Assembly: GCF_001425025.1 (NCBI RefSeq)
Contig: NZ_LMDE01000011.1
Span: forward strand, 353,324-417,323
DNA length: 64,000 nucleotides
DNA from: Nocardioides sp. Root122
GTDB taxonomy: Bacteria > Actinomycetota > Actinomycetes > Propionibacteriales > Nocardioidaceae
Direction of reading: 5' to 3'
The notes beneath the pieces were generated by a model. It was given only the letters and a program-made list of their open reading frames with translations. It did not search any database and had not been told where the DNA came from. A program made the translations under genes and the position numbers. This document shows positions 47,404 through 56,400 of this stretch, one piece after another; the stretch's first letter is position 1, and each line of letters starts with the position of its first letter.

Positions 47404-47829
47404 CTAGCTGCCCGCCGCCTCGAGCATCCGCAGCAGCTCGGCACCCATGTGCTCGATGACGGCGTCGAGGGCCTTCTTCGGACGCACCATGACCGTGAAG
47501 TCGACGATCCGGCCGTCGGCGTCCCACGTGATCATGTCGATGCCGGAGACGTCGAGGCCGCCGACCTCGGTGCGGAACTGCAGCACGGCGGAGTCCTCGC
47601 CGAGCCACTCGCGCTCGTACGTCAGGTGCGGTCCGAGGACGGTGAACGCGGCGGTGAGGTAGCCGACGACGGTGTCGCGCCCGACCTGCGGCGTGTGCAC
47701 CGCGGGACTGCGGAAGACCGCGTCCTCGGCGATCAGCGCCGGCAGCCCGGCCGGGTCGCGGCTCTCGACGACGGCGTGCCAGCGGGCCAGGGCTTCGGCG
47801 GAGGGGGTGGCGGCGTCCATGGACGTCAT
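47404..47829 (-). CDS. SnoaL-like / NTF2-fold protein
   Basis: A 141-residue single-domain protein. ALIAEDAVFRSPAVHTPQVG and VVGYLTAAFTVLGP at the front, and DMITWDADGRIVDFTVMVRP at the end, fit the SnoaL/NTF2-like cone fold used by polyketide cyclases, isomerases and many hypothetical proteins. No catalytic residues can be assigned. It converges with the VWA gene 22 bases away; a palindromic repeat region lies just upstream of its start. Confidence 0.8.
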   Translation of the reverse strand: MTSMDAATPSAEALARWHAVVESRDPAGLPALIAEDAVFRSPAVHTPQVGRDTVVGYLTAAFTVLGPHLTYEREWLGEDSAVLQFRTEVGGLDVSGIDMITWDADGRIVDFTVMVRPKKALDAVIEHMGAELLRMLEAAGS

Positions 47830-47857
47830 CGTGCCACCCGGGCTCCTCGGTGCCGGT

Positions 47858-47952
47858 GTACTCCAGTGGCAAATGGTCGTGGGTCACGCCGTCCGGCAGC
47901 CGTTCGTCGCTGGACTACCCCAGCGCCACAGCCGTTCGTCACTGGACTACCC
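47858..47952. repeat. Palindromic element with duplicated right arm
   Basis: CAGCCGTTCGTC(G/A)CTGGACTACCC, 24 bases, occurs at 47897-47920 and 47929-47952. GTACTCCAGTGGCAAATGG (47858-47876) is an imperfect reverse complement of both (15 of 19 positions). The right arms read, reversed, as GTAGTCCAGTGACGAACGG. It lies between divergently starting and ending genes, before the ABC1 kinase stop. Confidence 0.8.
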
Positions 47953-47974
47953 GGGGGCGGTGCCGCGGTCGCGG

Positions 47975-49327
47975 TCAGTCCGCGAAGCCCGGGAGCGACT
48001 CCTCGAGGATCTCCCGGAACGGCGCGGTGGCGTTGAGCTGGCTCAGCAGGCCGATGGCCCCGATCCACGTGCGGTGGATCAGGAGGTACGACGTCGGCAG
48101 GTTGAGCTTCATCGCGAGGGTGAAGGCCTCCGAGCGGGGGTCGTTGACGCGCTCGAACTGCTCGCGCATCCACTCGCGGGTGAAGGTGAAGCGCTCCTGG
48201 GCGGCCGGCTCGATGAACGGCGCGAGGTACTCCATCACCTGGTGCGGGTCGACCTCGATCCGGTCCTTGATGAAGCCCTCGGCGCGGAGCCCGGCGACGA
48301 GCGACTCCTCGTCGTTGTCCAGGGCGATCCGCATCAGCCGCCCGGTCGCGACGGGCATGCCGCCCTCCTCGAGCCGCGCCACGGCGCCGAAGTCGAGGAC
48401 GCCGAGGCGGCCCAGGCCGCCGTCCGGGGCGGGCAGGACGCGGAAGTTGCCCGGGTGCGGGTCGGCGTGCAGCATGCCGGTGCGGTTCGGGCCCTCGAAG
48501 AGGAACCGCACGAAGATCTCGCCGTAGTGGTCGCGCTCCTCCTGCGTCCCCTCGCGGATGACGTGCGCCAGCGAGTGGGGCGACTCCATCCACTCGGTCA
48601 CCAGCACCTCACCGCCGACGGCCACCACAGCGGGTACGACGATGTCGGGGTGGTCCGCGAACGCCTCGGCGTACGCCGCCTGGGCCTCCGCCTCGAGCGT
48701 GTAGTCGAGCTCGTCGGCCGCGCGCGCCTGCAGCTCGGCCACGAGGGGCTTGATGTCCAGGCCCGGGAACACCGGCGCCACCCCACGCGCGACGCGGGAG
48801 ATCTGGAGCAGGTCGGACATCAGCGCCTCACCGGCGCCGGGGTACTGCACCTTGACGGCGACGTCGCGCTCGGTCGGCTCGTCGGAGGCGTGGTCGACCC
48901 AACGCCCGCGGTGCACCTGCCCGATGGACGCGGCGGCCGTCGGAGCGCCGTCGAGCCAGACCAGCCGCTCGGGCCAGTCGGCCCCGAGGTGCCGGGTCAG
49001 CTGCTCGCGCACCGTGGCGGTGGGCATCGGGGGAGCGGAGTCCTGGAGGGCGGTGAGGTGCTCGCGGTAGGGCGCACTGACCTCCTCGGGCAGTGCCGCC
49101 TCGAGCACGCTGAGGACCTGGCCGAACTTCATCGCGCCGCCCTTCAGCTCGCCGAGGGTGCGGAACAGCTGCTCGGCGGTGCGCTGCTGCACCTCCGTCA
49201 GCACGGACTCCGCGGACCGGCCGCCGAGGCGCTTGCCGAGCCCCATCGCCTGCCGTCCGGCGTAGCCGAGGGGGAGCGCCGCGAGTCGTGCCGTGCGGGC
49301 GGCGGCCTTGCGGGGCAACTCGGTCAT
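47975..49327 (-). CDS. ABC1/UbiB-family atypical kinase
   Basis: A 450-residue protein of the ABC1/ADCK/UbiB family. MKFGQVLSV is the family-specific KxGQ motif, AASIGQVHRGRW the Ala-rich replacement of the Gly-loop, VAVKVQYPG the ATP-binding Lys, MLHADPHPGNF the catalytic-like loop and GVLDFGAVARL the metal-binding DFG. Such proteins act in isoprenoid/quinone lipid handling in other organisms; actinobacterial members are poorly understood. The start is ATG 49327. Confidence 0.9.
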   Translation of the reverse strand: MTELPRKAAARTARLAALPLGYAGRQAMGLGKRLGGRSAESVLTEVQQRTAEQLFRTLGELKGGAMKFGQVLSVLEAALPEEVSAPYREHLTALQDSAPPMPTATVREQLTRHLGADWPERLVWLDGAPTAAASIGQVHRGRWVDHASDEPTERDVAVKVQYPGAGEALMSDLLQISRVARGVAPVFPGLDIKPLVAELQARAADELDYTLEAEAQAAYAEAFADHPDIVVPAVVAVGGEVLVTEWMESPHSLAHVIREGTQEERDHYGEIFVRFLFEGPNRTGMLHADPHPGNFRVLPAPDGGLGRLGVLDFGAVARLEEGGMPVATGRLMRIALDNDEESLVAGLRAEGFIKDRIEVDPHQVMEYLAPFIEPAAQERFTFTREWMREQFERVNDPRSEAFTLAMKLNLPTSYLLIHRTWIGAIGLLSQLNATAPFREILEESLPGFAD

Positions 49328-49435
49328 GGCGCCATTGTCCCTGCCAAGGCAATGCGGTTGTCACATCGCCGCGTGACCTGGCGCACGCCGGCTCGTTGAG
49401 CGGGGTGACGACATCCCCACCTCGGGAGGATCCAC

Positions 49436-50914
49436 GTGAGTCCCCAGCTGCCCCTCAAGCCCCTGCTCGCCGTCTCGGCGACCCTCCTCGCCGCGACGGC
49501 AATCCTGACCACGGGAGGCGGTGCCTCCGCGGCCGATCAGGCCCCGACCGAGCGGGCCAACGTCTCCGACTTCCTCGCCGACCAGCTGGCTGGTCTCGCC
49601 GGGAGGACGTCCGTGATGGTGCACGGCACCTCGATCACCGCCGCCCGCCAGGCGGTCGCCGCGACCGGGATGGCCACCCAGGGCGAGTTCCGCAAGATCG
49701 GCGTGGTCGTCGCCAACGCGACGAAGAGCCAGATCGAGGCGGTCCGCACCCAGCCCGGGGTGACGTACGTCGAGGGTGGCGCGCAGCCGATCGACTTCCT
49801 TCAGGAGACCTCGAACATCGCCACCCGCGGGGCCGAGGCGGCCGCGACGATCACCGGTGCCGACGGCACCCCGCTCACCGGCAAGGGCGTCAGTGTGGCG
49901 GTCATCGACTCCGGCGTCGACCCCACCCACCCCTACCTCACGGAGGCCGACGGCTCCTCGGCCGTCGCCGCCAACCTCAAGGCGCTGTGCGAGCCGCTCA
50001 CCGAGACCTGCTCGGTCCAGCGGCTGCCCAGCTCCGTCGACACCGACACCCTCTCCGTCGGCGGCCACGGCACCCACGTCAACGGCATCGTTGCCGGCCG
50101 CCCGACCACGCTGAGCGACGGCGGCAAGGTCCAGGGCGCCGCCCCGGGCGCCAAGCTCGTGTCGATCTCCACCGGGGCGGGCATCGTCATCCTCGGCGCC
50201 GACTCGGCCCTCAACTGGGTGCTGGAGAACCACGCGGCCCCCTGCGGCGCCGGCGTCCCGGTCTCGACCTGCCCGCCGATCAAGGTCACCAACAACTCCT
50301 ACGGTCCGACCGGCGGGGGCGCCTTCGACCCCGAGTCGGCGACGGTGAAGATCCAGCGCGCGCTCGCCGCCGAGGGCGTGGTGACGGTCTGGGCCGCCGG
50401 CAACGACGGTGGCGACGGCTCGGCGAGCCTCACCAACCCGCCCGGCCAGGACCCGACCGGCGGCATCCTGTCCGTGGCGTCGTACAACGACCAGGACACC
50501 GGCACCCGCGACGGCACCGTGTCCGAGTTCAGCTCCCGCGGCCTCGCCGGCGACGCCTCCACCTGGCCGGACGTCTCGGCGCCCGGCGAGAACATCACCT
50601 CGTCGTGCCGGCCCTACCTGGTGATCTGCTCGACGGGCCTCGACTTCCGCAACGGCCCGGGGCCGCTCGACATCGGCACCTTCAACACCATCAGCGGCAC
50701 CTCGATGGCCGCTCCGCACGTCGCGGGCATCGTGGCGCAGCTGTTCCAGGCCGACCCGACCGCGACCCCCGCCGAGATCGAGCAGGCGCTGAAGGTCTCG
50801 GCCCACAAGTTCACCGACGGCGCGCCCTACCAGGCGGGTCCCCTCGGGACCACGTCGTACGACAAGGGCTACGGCCTCGTCGACGTGGTGGCCGCCGTCG
50901 CGGCGCTGGGATAG
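49436..50914 (+). CDS. Secreted subtilisin-like serine protease (S8)
   Basis: A 492-residue exported protease. A signal peptide (LLAVSATLLAATAILTTGGG) is followed by a propeptide-like region to about 125. The catalytic triad is complete: Asp in VAVIDSGVDPTHP, His in GGHGTHVNGIVAG and Ser in SGTSMAAPHVAGIV; VTVWAAGNDGG contains the oxyanion Asn. Three Cys pairs hint at disulfides. GTG 49436 lies six bases after GGGAGG. A strong terminator follows. Confidence 0.93.
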   Translation: MSPQLPLKPLLAVSATLLAATAILTTGGGASAADQAPTERANVSDFLADQLAGLAGRTSVMVHGTSITAARQAVAATGMATQGEFRKIGVVVANATKSQIEAVRTQPGVTYVEGGAQPIDFLQETSNIATRGAEAAATITGADGTPLTGKGVSVAVIDSGVDPTHPYLTEADGSSAVAANLKALCEPLTETCSVQRLPSSVDTDTLSVGGHGTHVNGIVAGRPTTLSDGGKVQGAAPGAKLVSISTGAGIVILGADSALNWVLENHAAPCGAGVPVSTCPPIKVTNNSYGPTGGGAFDPESATVKIQRALAAEGVVTVWAAGNDGGDGSASLTNPPGQDPTGGILSVASYNDQDTGTRDGTVSEFSSRGLAGDASTWPDVSAPGENITSSCRPYLVICSTGLDFRNGPGPLDIGTFNTISGTSMAAPHVAGIVAQLFQADPTATPAEIEQALKVSAHKFTDGAPYQAGPLGTTSYDKGYGLVDVVAAVAALG

Positions 50915-50974
50915 CCGGCACCGACACAGACCCCCTCGCGAGGGGGAGCACCGTGCACACAGGGGCGCGGTGAC

Positions 50975-51011
50975 GAGGGCGGACGGGGAACAGGGACCCC
51001 CGTCCGCCCTC
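50975..51011 (+). terminator. 14-bp terminator after the protease
   Basis: GAGGGCGGACGGGG (50975-50988) pairs perfectly with CCCCGTCCGCCCTC (50998-51011), 60 bases after the protease. A smaller palindrome CCCCCTCGCGAGGGGG lies at 50931-50946. Confidence 0.88.
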
Positions 51012-51067
51012 TCTGCTCGCTCCGCTTCCGGGGGTCGAACGTCCGGAACCTCTGCCACGCTGGAGGC

Positions 51068-51355
51068 ATGGAGATCGAGTTCAGCGGTGAGCTGGTCGAG
51101 TGGCGGGGTCCCTCGCCCTACCACTTCGTGCCGCTGCCGCCCGACGAGGCCGACCTGGTCGACGAGGTGAAGGCCGACGTCGTCTACTGGGGCGTCGTTC
51201 CCGTGCGGGCGTGGATCGGCGACACCGAGTTCACTACCTCGATGTTCCCGCGCGAGGACACCTGGTTCCTCCCGGTCAAGGACGCCGTGCGCCGCGCCGA
51301 GCAGCTCGAGCTCGGCGAGGTCGTGCCCGTACGGCTGCAGGTCGGACGGGACTGA
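51068..51355 (+). CDS. DUF1905 family protein
   Basis: A 95-residue protein of the DUF1905 family: EIEFSGELVEWRGPSPYHFV and YWGVVPVRAWIGDTEFTTSM, FPREDTWFLPVKDAVR and LGEVVPVRLQVGRD fill the small beta-barrel. The function is unknown. It stands alone between two terminator-bounded regions. The start is ATG 51068, three bases after GGAGGC. Confidence 0.88.
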   Translation: MEIEFSGELVEWRGPSPYHFVPLPPDEADLVDEVKADVVYWGVVPVRAWIGDTEFTTSMFPREDTWFLPVKDAVRRAEQLELGEVVPVRLQVGRD

Positions 51356-51458
51356 TCCACGGCAGGGCAACGTTTCGGCAAAAGCAGCAACCGGGTCTGG
51401 TCGACCGTGGGACGTTCCTCGGGTCAGTGACGGGATACGACGGATCGGGTTCGCACAG

Positions 51459-51884
51459 GTGGACACTCACGCACCGCTGGTCTCGACCGCGGCCACCCGC
51501 AGGACGGTGATCGCGGCCGGTGCCGCCACCGTCGTCACGGTCGCCGCGCCGGACGTCGCCGAGGCCGCCGTGCCGACGCGATCGCGCTTCGACAGGCTCG
51601 TCGGGGAGACGTTCGAGGCGACCCGGGAGGGGCGCCGGCTACGGCTGCGCCTCGACGCGGTGGAGGACGCCTCCTACCGCCCACCCCGGCTGCGCGGCGC
51701 CCGGCTGGCGACGTGGCGCCGGGAGTCCTACGTCCTGGTCTTCAGCACGCGCGCCACGCTCGAGCAGGGCACGTGGAGCCTGAGGGCCCGCCGCTCCGGA
51801 CGGTTCCGGATGTTCCTGGTCCCTGGCGCCGACAGGGGCAAGCGCACGGCCGTGACCGCGACCTTCAACGGATGGAGGGGCTGA
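51459..51884 (+). CDS. DUF6916-like exported protein of a tail-collar cluster
   Basis: A 141-residue protein with a twin-arginine-like or Sec leader (ATRRTVIAAGAATVVTVAAP, then VAEAA). The rest, FDRLVGETFEATREGRRLRL, is the DUF6916 pattern, followed by ESYVLVFSTRATLEQGTWSL and TAVTATFNGW, a small beta-sandwich. Such proteins are regularly encoded next to collar-domain proteins in actinobacteria. The GTG start is 51459; the TGA overlaps the next ATG by one base. Confidence 0.7.
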   Translation: MDTHAPLVSTAATRRTVIAAGAATVVTVAAPDVAEAAVPTRSRFDRLVGETFEATREGRRLRLRLDAVEDASYRPPRLRGARLATWRRESYVLVFSTRATLEQGTWSLRARRSGRFRMFLVPGADRGKRTAVTATFNGWRG

Positions 51885-52381
51885 TGTCGACCCCGTACAT
51901 CGGTGAGATCCGGCTCTTCGGCGGCAGCTTCGCGCCGGTGGGCTGGATGTTCTGCCACGGCCAGCTGCTGGCGATCTCGGAGTACGACACCCTCTTCAAC
52001 CTCATCGGCACCACCTACGGCGGCGACGGCCAGTCGACCTTCGCCTTGCCCAACCTGTCGTCGCGCGTGCCGGTCCACCAGGGGAACGGCTACGTGCTCG
52101 CCGAGACCGGTGGAGCCGAGGAGGTCACCCTGACCGTCGGGCAGATCCCGGCGCACTCCCACCCGCTCATCGTGTCGACGCAATCGGCCAGCAGCCGGTC
52201 GGCGGTCGGTGGCGTCCCCGCCGCACCCGGCTCGGACGTGGCGTGGGCCGCGGCGACGGCCGACGAGGCGATGGGGCAGACGAGTCCCACCGGCGGCTCG
52301 CAGCCGCACACCAACCTCCAGCCCTACCTGGGCATCTCGTACATCATCTCGCTCTTCGGCATCTACCCGTCGCCGACCTGA
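51884..52381 (+). CDS. Phage-tail-collar-domain (microcystin-dependent-like) protein 1
   Basis: A 165-residue protein of the tail collar / microcystin-dependent protein family: GEIRLFGGSFAPVGWMFCHG, then QLLAISEYDTLFNLIGTTYG, GDGQSTFALPNLSSRVPVHQ and the C-terminal SQPHTNLQPYLGISYIISL. The family forms trimeric fibre tips in phages, but also occurs in bacteria without phage genes. No phage structural gene is nearby. It is the first of three tandem paralogues and overlaps the DUF6916 stop. Confidence 0.9.
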   Translation: MSTPYIGEIRLFGGSFAPVGWMFCHGQLLAISEYDTLFNLIGTTYGGDGQSTFALPNLSSRVPVHQGNGYVLAETGGAEEVTLTVGQIPAHSHPLIVSTQSASSRSAVGGVPAAPGSDVAWAAATADEAMGQTSPTGGSQPHTNLQPYLGISYIISLFGIYPSPT

Positions 52382-52393
52382 TCAGGAGCACCC

Positions 52394-52903
52394 ATGTCAG
52401 GCCAAGATCCCTTCGTGGCGGAGATCGCCCTCTTCCCGTTCAACTTCTGCCCGCCCGGGTGGGCGTGGTGTGACGGGCAGCTGCTGCCCATCAGCCAGAA
52501 CACCGCCTTGTTCTCGCTCCTCGGCACGTTCTACGGCGGTGACGGCAAGAGCAACTTCGCGCTGCCCAACCTCAACGGCAGGGTGCCGGTCGGCCACGGC
52601 CAGGGACCGGGCCTGTCGGTCTACGACCTCGGGCAGGAGGGCGGCTCCGAGACCGTCACGCTGCTGCCGACCGAGATCCCGGCCCACTCGCACACGCTCA
52701 CCGGGTCCTCCGGCACGGCGACGACCGCCAACCCCGCGGCCGCCGTACCGGCGACGACGGAGGCCGAGCTCTACCACTCCACCGGCCAGGGCTCCGGGCC
52801 GCTCCTGCCCACCGGCGGCTCCGCGCCGCACAACAACATGCAGCCCTACCTGACGCTCTACTACGCCATCGCCCTCCAGGGCGTCTATCCGTCCCGAGGC
52901 TGA
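52394..52903 (+). CDS. Phage-tail-collar-domain protein 2
   Basis: A 169-residue paralogue of its neighbours: IALFPFNFCPPGWAWCDGQL, SLLGTFYGGDGKSNFALPNL and NGRVPVGHGQGPG, then SHTLTGSSGTATTANPAAAV and PHNNMQPYLTLYYAIALQGV. The Thr/Ala-rich region before the end would be the exposed trimer tip. It starts 12 bases after the first copy ends, with AGGAGCACCC before ATG. Confidence 0.9.
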   Translation: MSGQDPFVAEIALFPFNFCPPGWAWCDGQLLPISQNTALFSLLGTFYGGDGKSNFALPNLNGRVPVGHGQGPGLSVYDLGQEGGSETVTLLPTEIPAHSHTLTGSSGTATTANPAAAVPATTEAELYHSTGQGSGPLLPTGGSAPHNNMQPYLTLYYAIALQGVYPSRG

Positions 52904-52912
52904 GGTCCGACG

Positions 52913-53425
52913 ATGTCTTCCCTTCCGTTCCTGGCCGAGATCCAGTGGGTCTCCTTCAACTTCGCGCCGAAGGGCTGGGCGCTGTGCAACGGGCAGCTGC
53001 TCCCGATCAACCAGAACCAGGCGCTCTTCTCGTTGCTCGGCACCACCTACGGCGGCGACGGCCGCGTGAATTTCGCCCTGCCCGACCTCCGTGGCCGCCT
53101 GCCCATCGGCGTCGGCCAGGGCCACAGCCTCGGCGAACGGGGTGGCGAGGCCGCCCACACGCTGAACGTCAACGAGATGCCCACGCACGCGCACGGCTAC
53201 CCCGTCACCGACCACCGCGGCACCACCGGTGACCCCGGCGGCCCCGCGGGCACGGCGTTCGCCAGCGGCGAGCGCGTCTACAGCGCCCCCGCCACGGCCA
53301 ACGCCACCTTCCACCCGTCGGCGGTCGCGAACGCGGGTGGCAGTCAGGCGCACCTCAACATGCAGCCGTTCCTGACGCTCACCGCGATCATCGCGCTCCA
53401 GGGCATCTTCCCGAGCCACAACTGA
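52913..53425 (+). CDS. Phage-tail-collar-domain protein 3
   Basis: A 170-residue paralogue: IQWVSFNFAPKGWALCNGQL, SLLGTTYGGDGRVNFALPDL and RGRLPIGVGQGHSLGERGGE, then HLNMQPFLTLTAIIALQGIF. It starts nine bases after the second copy, so all three form one unit with the DUF6916 protein and, 14 bases later, the giant Ig/RTX protein. Confidence 0.9.
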   Translation: MSSLPFLAEIQWVSFNFAPKGWALCNGQLLPINQNQALFSLLGTTYGGDGRVNFALPDLRGRLPIGVGQGHSLGERGGEAAHTLNVNEMPTHAHGYPVTDHRGTTGDPGGPAGTAFASGERVYSAPATANATFHPSAVANAGGSQAHLNMQPFLTLTAIIALQGIFPSHN

Positions 53426-53439
53426 CCCGAAGGACCCCC

Positions 53440-56400
53440 GTGCCTCTTCGTCACCGCCTCGCCGGCGCCACTGCGCTGACCCTGGCCGCGACCCTGCCGA
53501 GCCTCGTCCAGGTGCCCGCACATGCCGGTGCCCTGGGTGCCGGCGAGACCGTCGTCTCGGGCACCACCACGCCCGCCGGAGTCGGCGAGTCCGTCGTCGC
53601 CGCACTGTCGGGCGGTCGCTCCCTGGTCGTGTGGGAGGGCGTGCGCACCGTCGCCACCGGCACCGCGCAGGGCCAGAAGCGGGAGATCTACGGTCGCGTG
53701 CTCGACGCTGCGGGTGCCGCGACGGGCGTCCCGGTGCTGGTGGCGCGGATGGGCGGGGTCGACGACGCCACCCAGGACGCCGCGGACCCGGCGGTCGCCA
53801 CGCTGCCCGACGGCAGGGTGGCGCTCGTGGTCGCCGGTGACGCCCTCGCGGACACCGCGGGTGCCCCGACCCCGACCGACACGACGAGCTGGCAGATCCA
53901 GCTCGGCGTCGTCGACCCCAGCGCCCTCGGCCCGGTCACCCTCACCCCGCTGACCTCCGTGGCGCCCGGCGACCCGGCGTACGACCAGCAGCACCCCGAC
54001 GTCGCGCTCGACCACGGGCTCCTGCGCGTCGTGTGGGACGGCGACACCCCGGCCACGGGTGAGGGACAGAGCCACGTCTGGACCGCGCAGCGCGCGCTGG
54101 ACCTCACTGCCGTCTCGGGCCCGACGCAGGTCAGCCCGTCAGCCCCCGCCGGGGCGGCGTACGACCACACCCGCCCGCGCGTCGCGGCGACGACCGCACC
54201 CGGCAGCCCGAACGCCATGGTGGTCTGGGAGGGCGTCGGGTCCGTCGACGCCGGTGGCCCCCTGCGCCGCGTGCAGGCCGCCCGTCTCACCGGCGCCACC
54301 GCCGGCCCGGTCCCGACCCTCGGCATCGGCGCCACCCGCGACTCGGGCATCGAGGAGCTCGCGCCCGACGTCGCGGCTGCAGCGAACCAGTTCCGCGTCG
54401 TCTGGTCGACCAACGCCGGATCCGGCTACCGGATCAACACCGCGGCGGTCGGTGACACCGGCACCGTCACCCAGACGGCGACAGAGATCTCCGGCGGTCA
54501 CGACACCTGGCCCTCGGTGGCCTTCGACGACGGCCAGCCCGGCCAGTTCGTCGTCGACTTCGCCCGCCGGACGTCGACGGCCGGCACCGGTCACCACGAG
54601 GTGGTGTCCGGCCGTTACGGCGCCTCGGCCGACCGGCTCGAGCCGTTCACCCAGCTGAGCACGACCGACACCGACGCGTCCTACGACAACGCCGAGTCGA
54701 TGCGACCCGCCACCGCCGCGGCGGCCAGCGGGGCGGTCCTGCACGCCTGGTCGCGGGTGCGCCAGGACTCCGGCGCCGGAGTCGCCACGCGGCGCTCGGC
54801 AGCGCTGGTCGACCTCTCCACCACCCTCTCGATCACCCCGGCGCGGCCCACCCCGGCCCGGGCCGGCATCAACGCGGCCGACACCGTCACGGTGGCCATC
54901 GGCTACGGCACGACCGCCGCCTCGAGCGGCCGCGCCGCCAGCCGCCTGACCCTCGACTTCCCGGGCTTCACCGCCTCCTCGAGCACGATCACCGGCCCGG
55001 CCGTCGCCTCCGGCGGCGGGTGGGACGTCCCGGCGATGGCGCCCGGCGCCCGTGGCACGGTGACCCTCTCCGGCACCATGGACGCCGCTGCAGAGGGCAC
55101 CCTCCGCAGCGCCAGCGCGGCGCTCGCGGTCGCGACCGGCCTCGTCGTGGACGACCCGTCGACGAACAACACCGCGACCAGTTCGGTGACCATCGACCAC
55201 CCGCCGGCGGTGACCGGGATGACCCGCCTCGACGCCACGCCGAGCAACGACGCGGTCCGGTGGCGCGTCGACCTCGACCAGCCCGTCACCGGCCTCGCCG
55301 CCGGCGACTTCGCGCTCGCGGCCACCGGCCTCACCTCGCCCTCGATCACCGGTGTCACGTGCGGAGTCGCCAGCTGCACCGTCACCGCGACCGCGACAGG
55401 CACGGGCCGCCTCACCCTGCGGGTGCCCGCCTCCGCCACCGCGACCGACGCGACCGGCAAGGCCCTGGCCACCGGCAACCTGCCCTTCGACGGGCCCGCC
55501 TACGACATCGACACCGTCGCGCCGACCGTCACGAACACCGCCCTCGGACCGGACCCGAGCAACGCGGCGCTGGTGGAGTTCCGCCTCGACTTCTCCGAGC
55601 CTGTCGCCCAGCCGCAGTCCGCCCAGCTCACGGTCACCGGCGGCACGCTGTCCTCGGTCGTGCGCACCGGCGCCGGATCCGGCCTCGCCGACTCCTGGAC
55701 CGCGCGCGTCACCCCCGCGGGGGACGGTGCCGTCACCCTGACGCCCGGGGCCGGCGCCGGGCGCGACGCCGCCGGCAACACCAGCCCCGCCGGCAGTGCC
55801 GCCTCGACCACCTCCGACCGCACGGTCCCGGTCGTCACCCTCACCGGGCCGACGGCCCCGCAGCGGACGGCGTACGACGTCACGGTGGACGCGAGCGAGA
55901 CGATCACCGGCCTCGGCACCGGCGACTTCTCCGTCACCGGCGGCGCCGTCACCCGGCTCACCGGCTCGGGGCCGTGGACGGTCCGGGTCCAGCCGGACAC
56001 CGAGGGGCCCGTCGTGCTGAGCCTGCCCGCCGGCTCGGTCACCGACGCGGCCGGCAACCCCAACGCGGCGGTGTCGAGCACGACGACCTACGACGTCACG
56101 CGTCCCGGCGTGGTCGTGTCGTCGGCGGCGGCCGAGCGGACGGGCGACGACCCGATCGGCTTCACGCTCACCTTCACCGAGCCCGTCACCGGCCTCACGG
56201 CCGGGGACCTGGCCGTCACCGGCGGCACCGCCACGATGTCCGGCTCCGGCGCCACGCGCACCGTCCTGGTGGCGCCCGCCGGCGAGGGCCCCGTGTCCGT
56301 CGCAGTCCCCGCCGGCGTGGCGGTCGACGAGGCGGGCAACACCAACACCGCCGGCCCCGCCGTCACCCGCACCTACGACGTCACCGGCCCGACGCCCCAG

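Noticed and set aside
51884..53425. Prophage or tailocin
   Set aside because: Only collar-domain proteins are present, with no capsid, sheath, terminase, holin or integrase; surrounding genes are secreted proteins.
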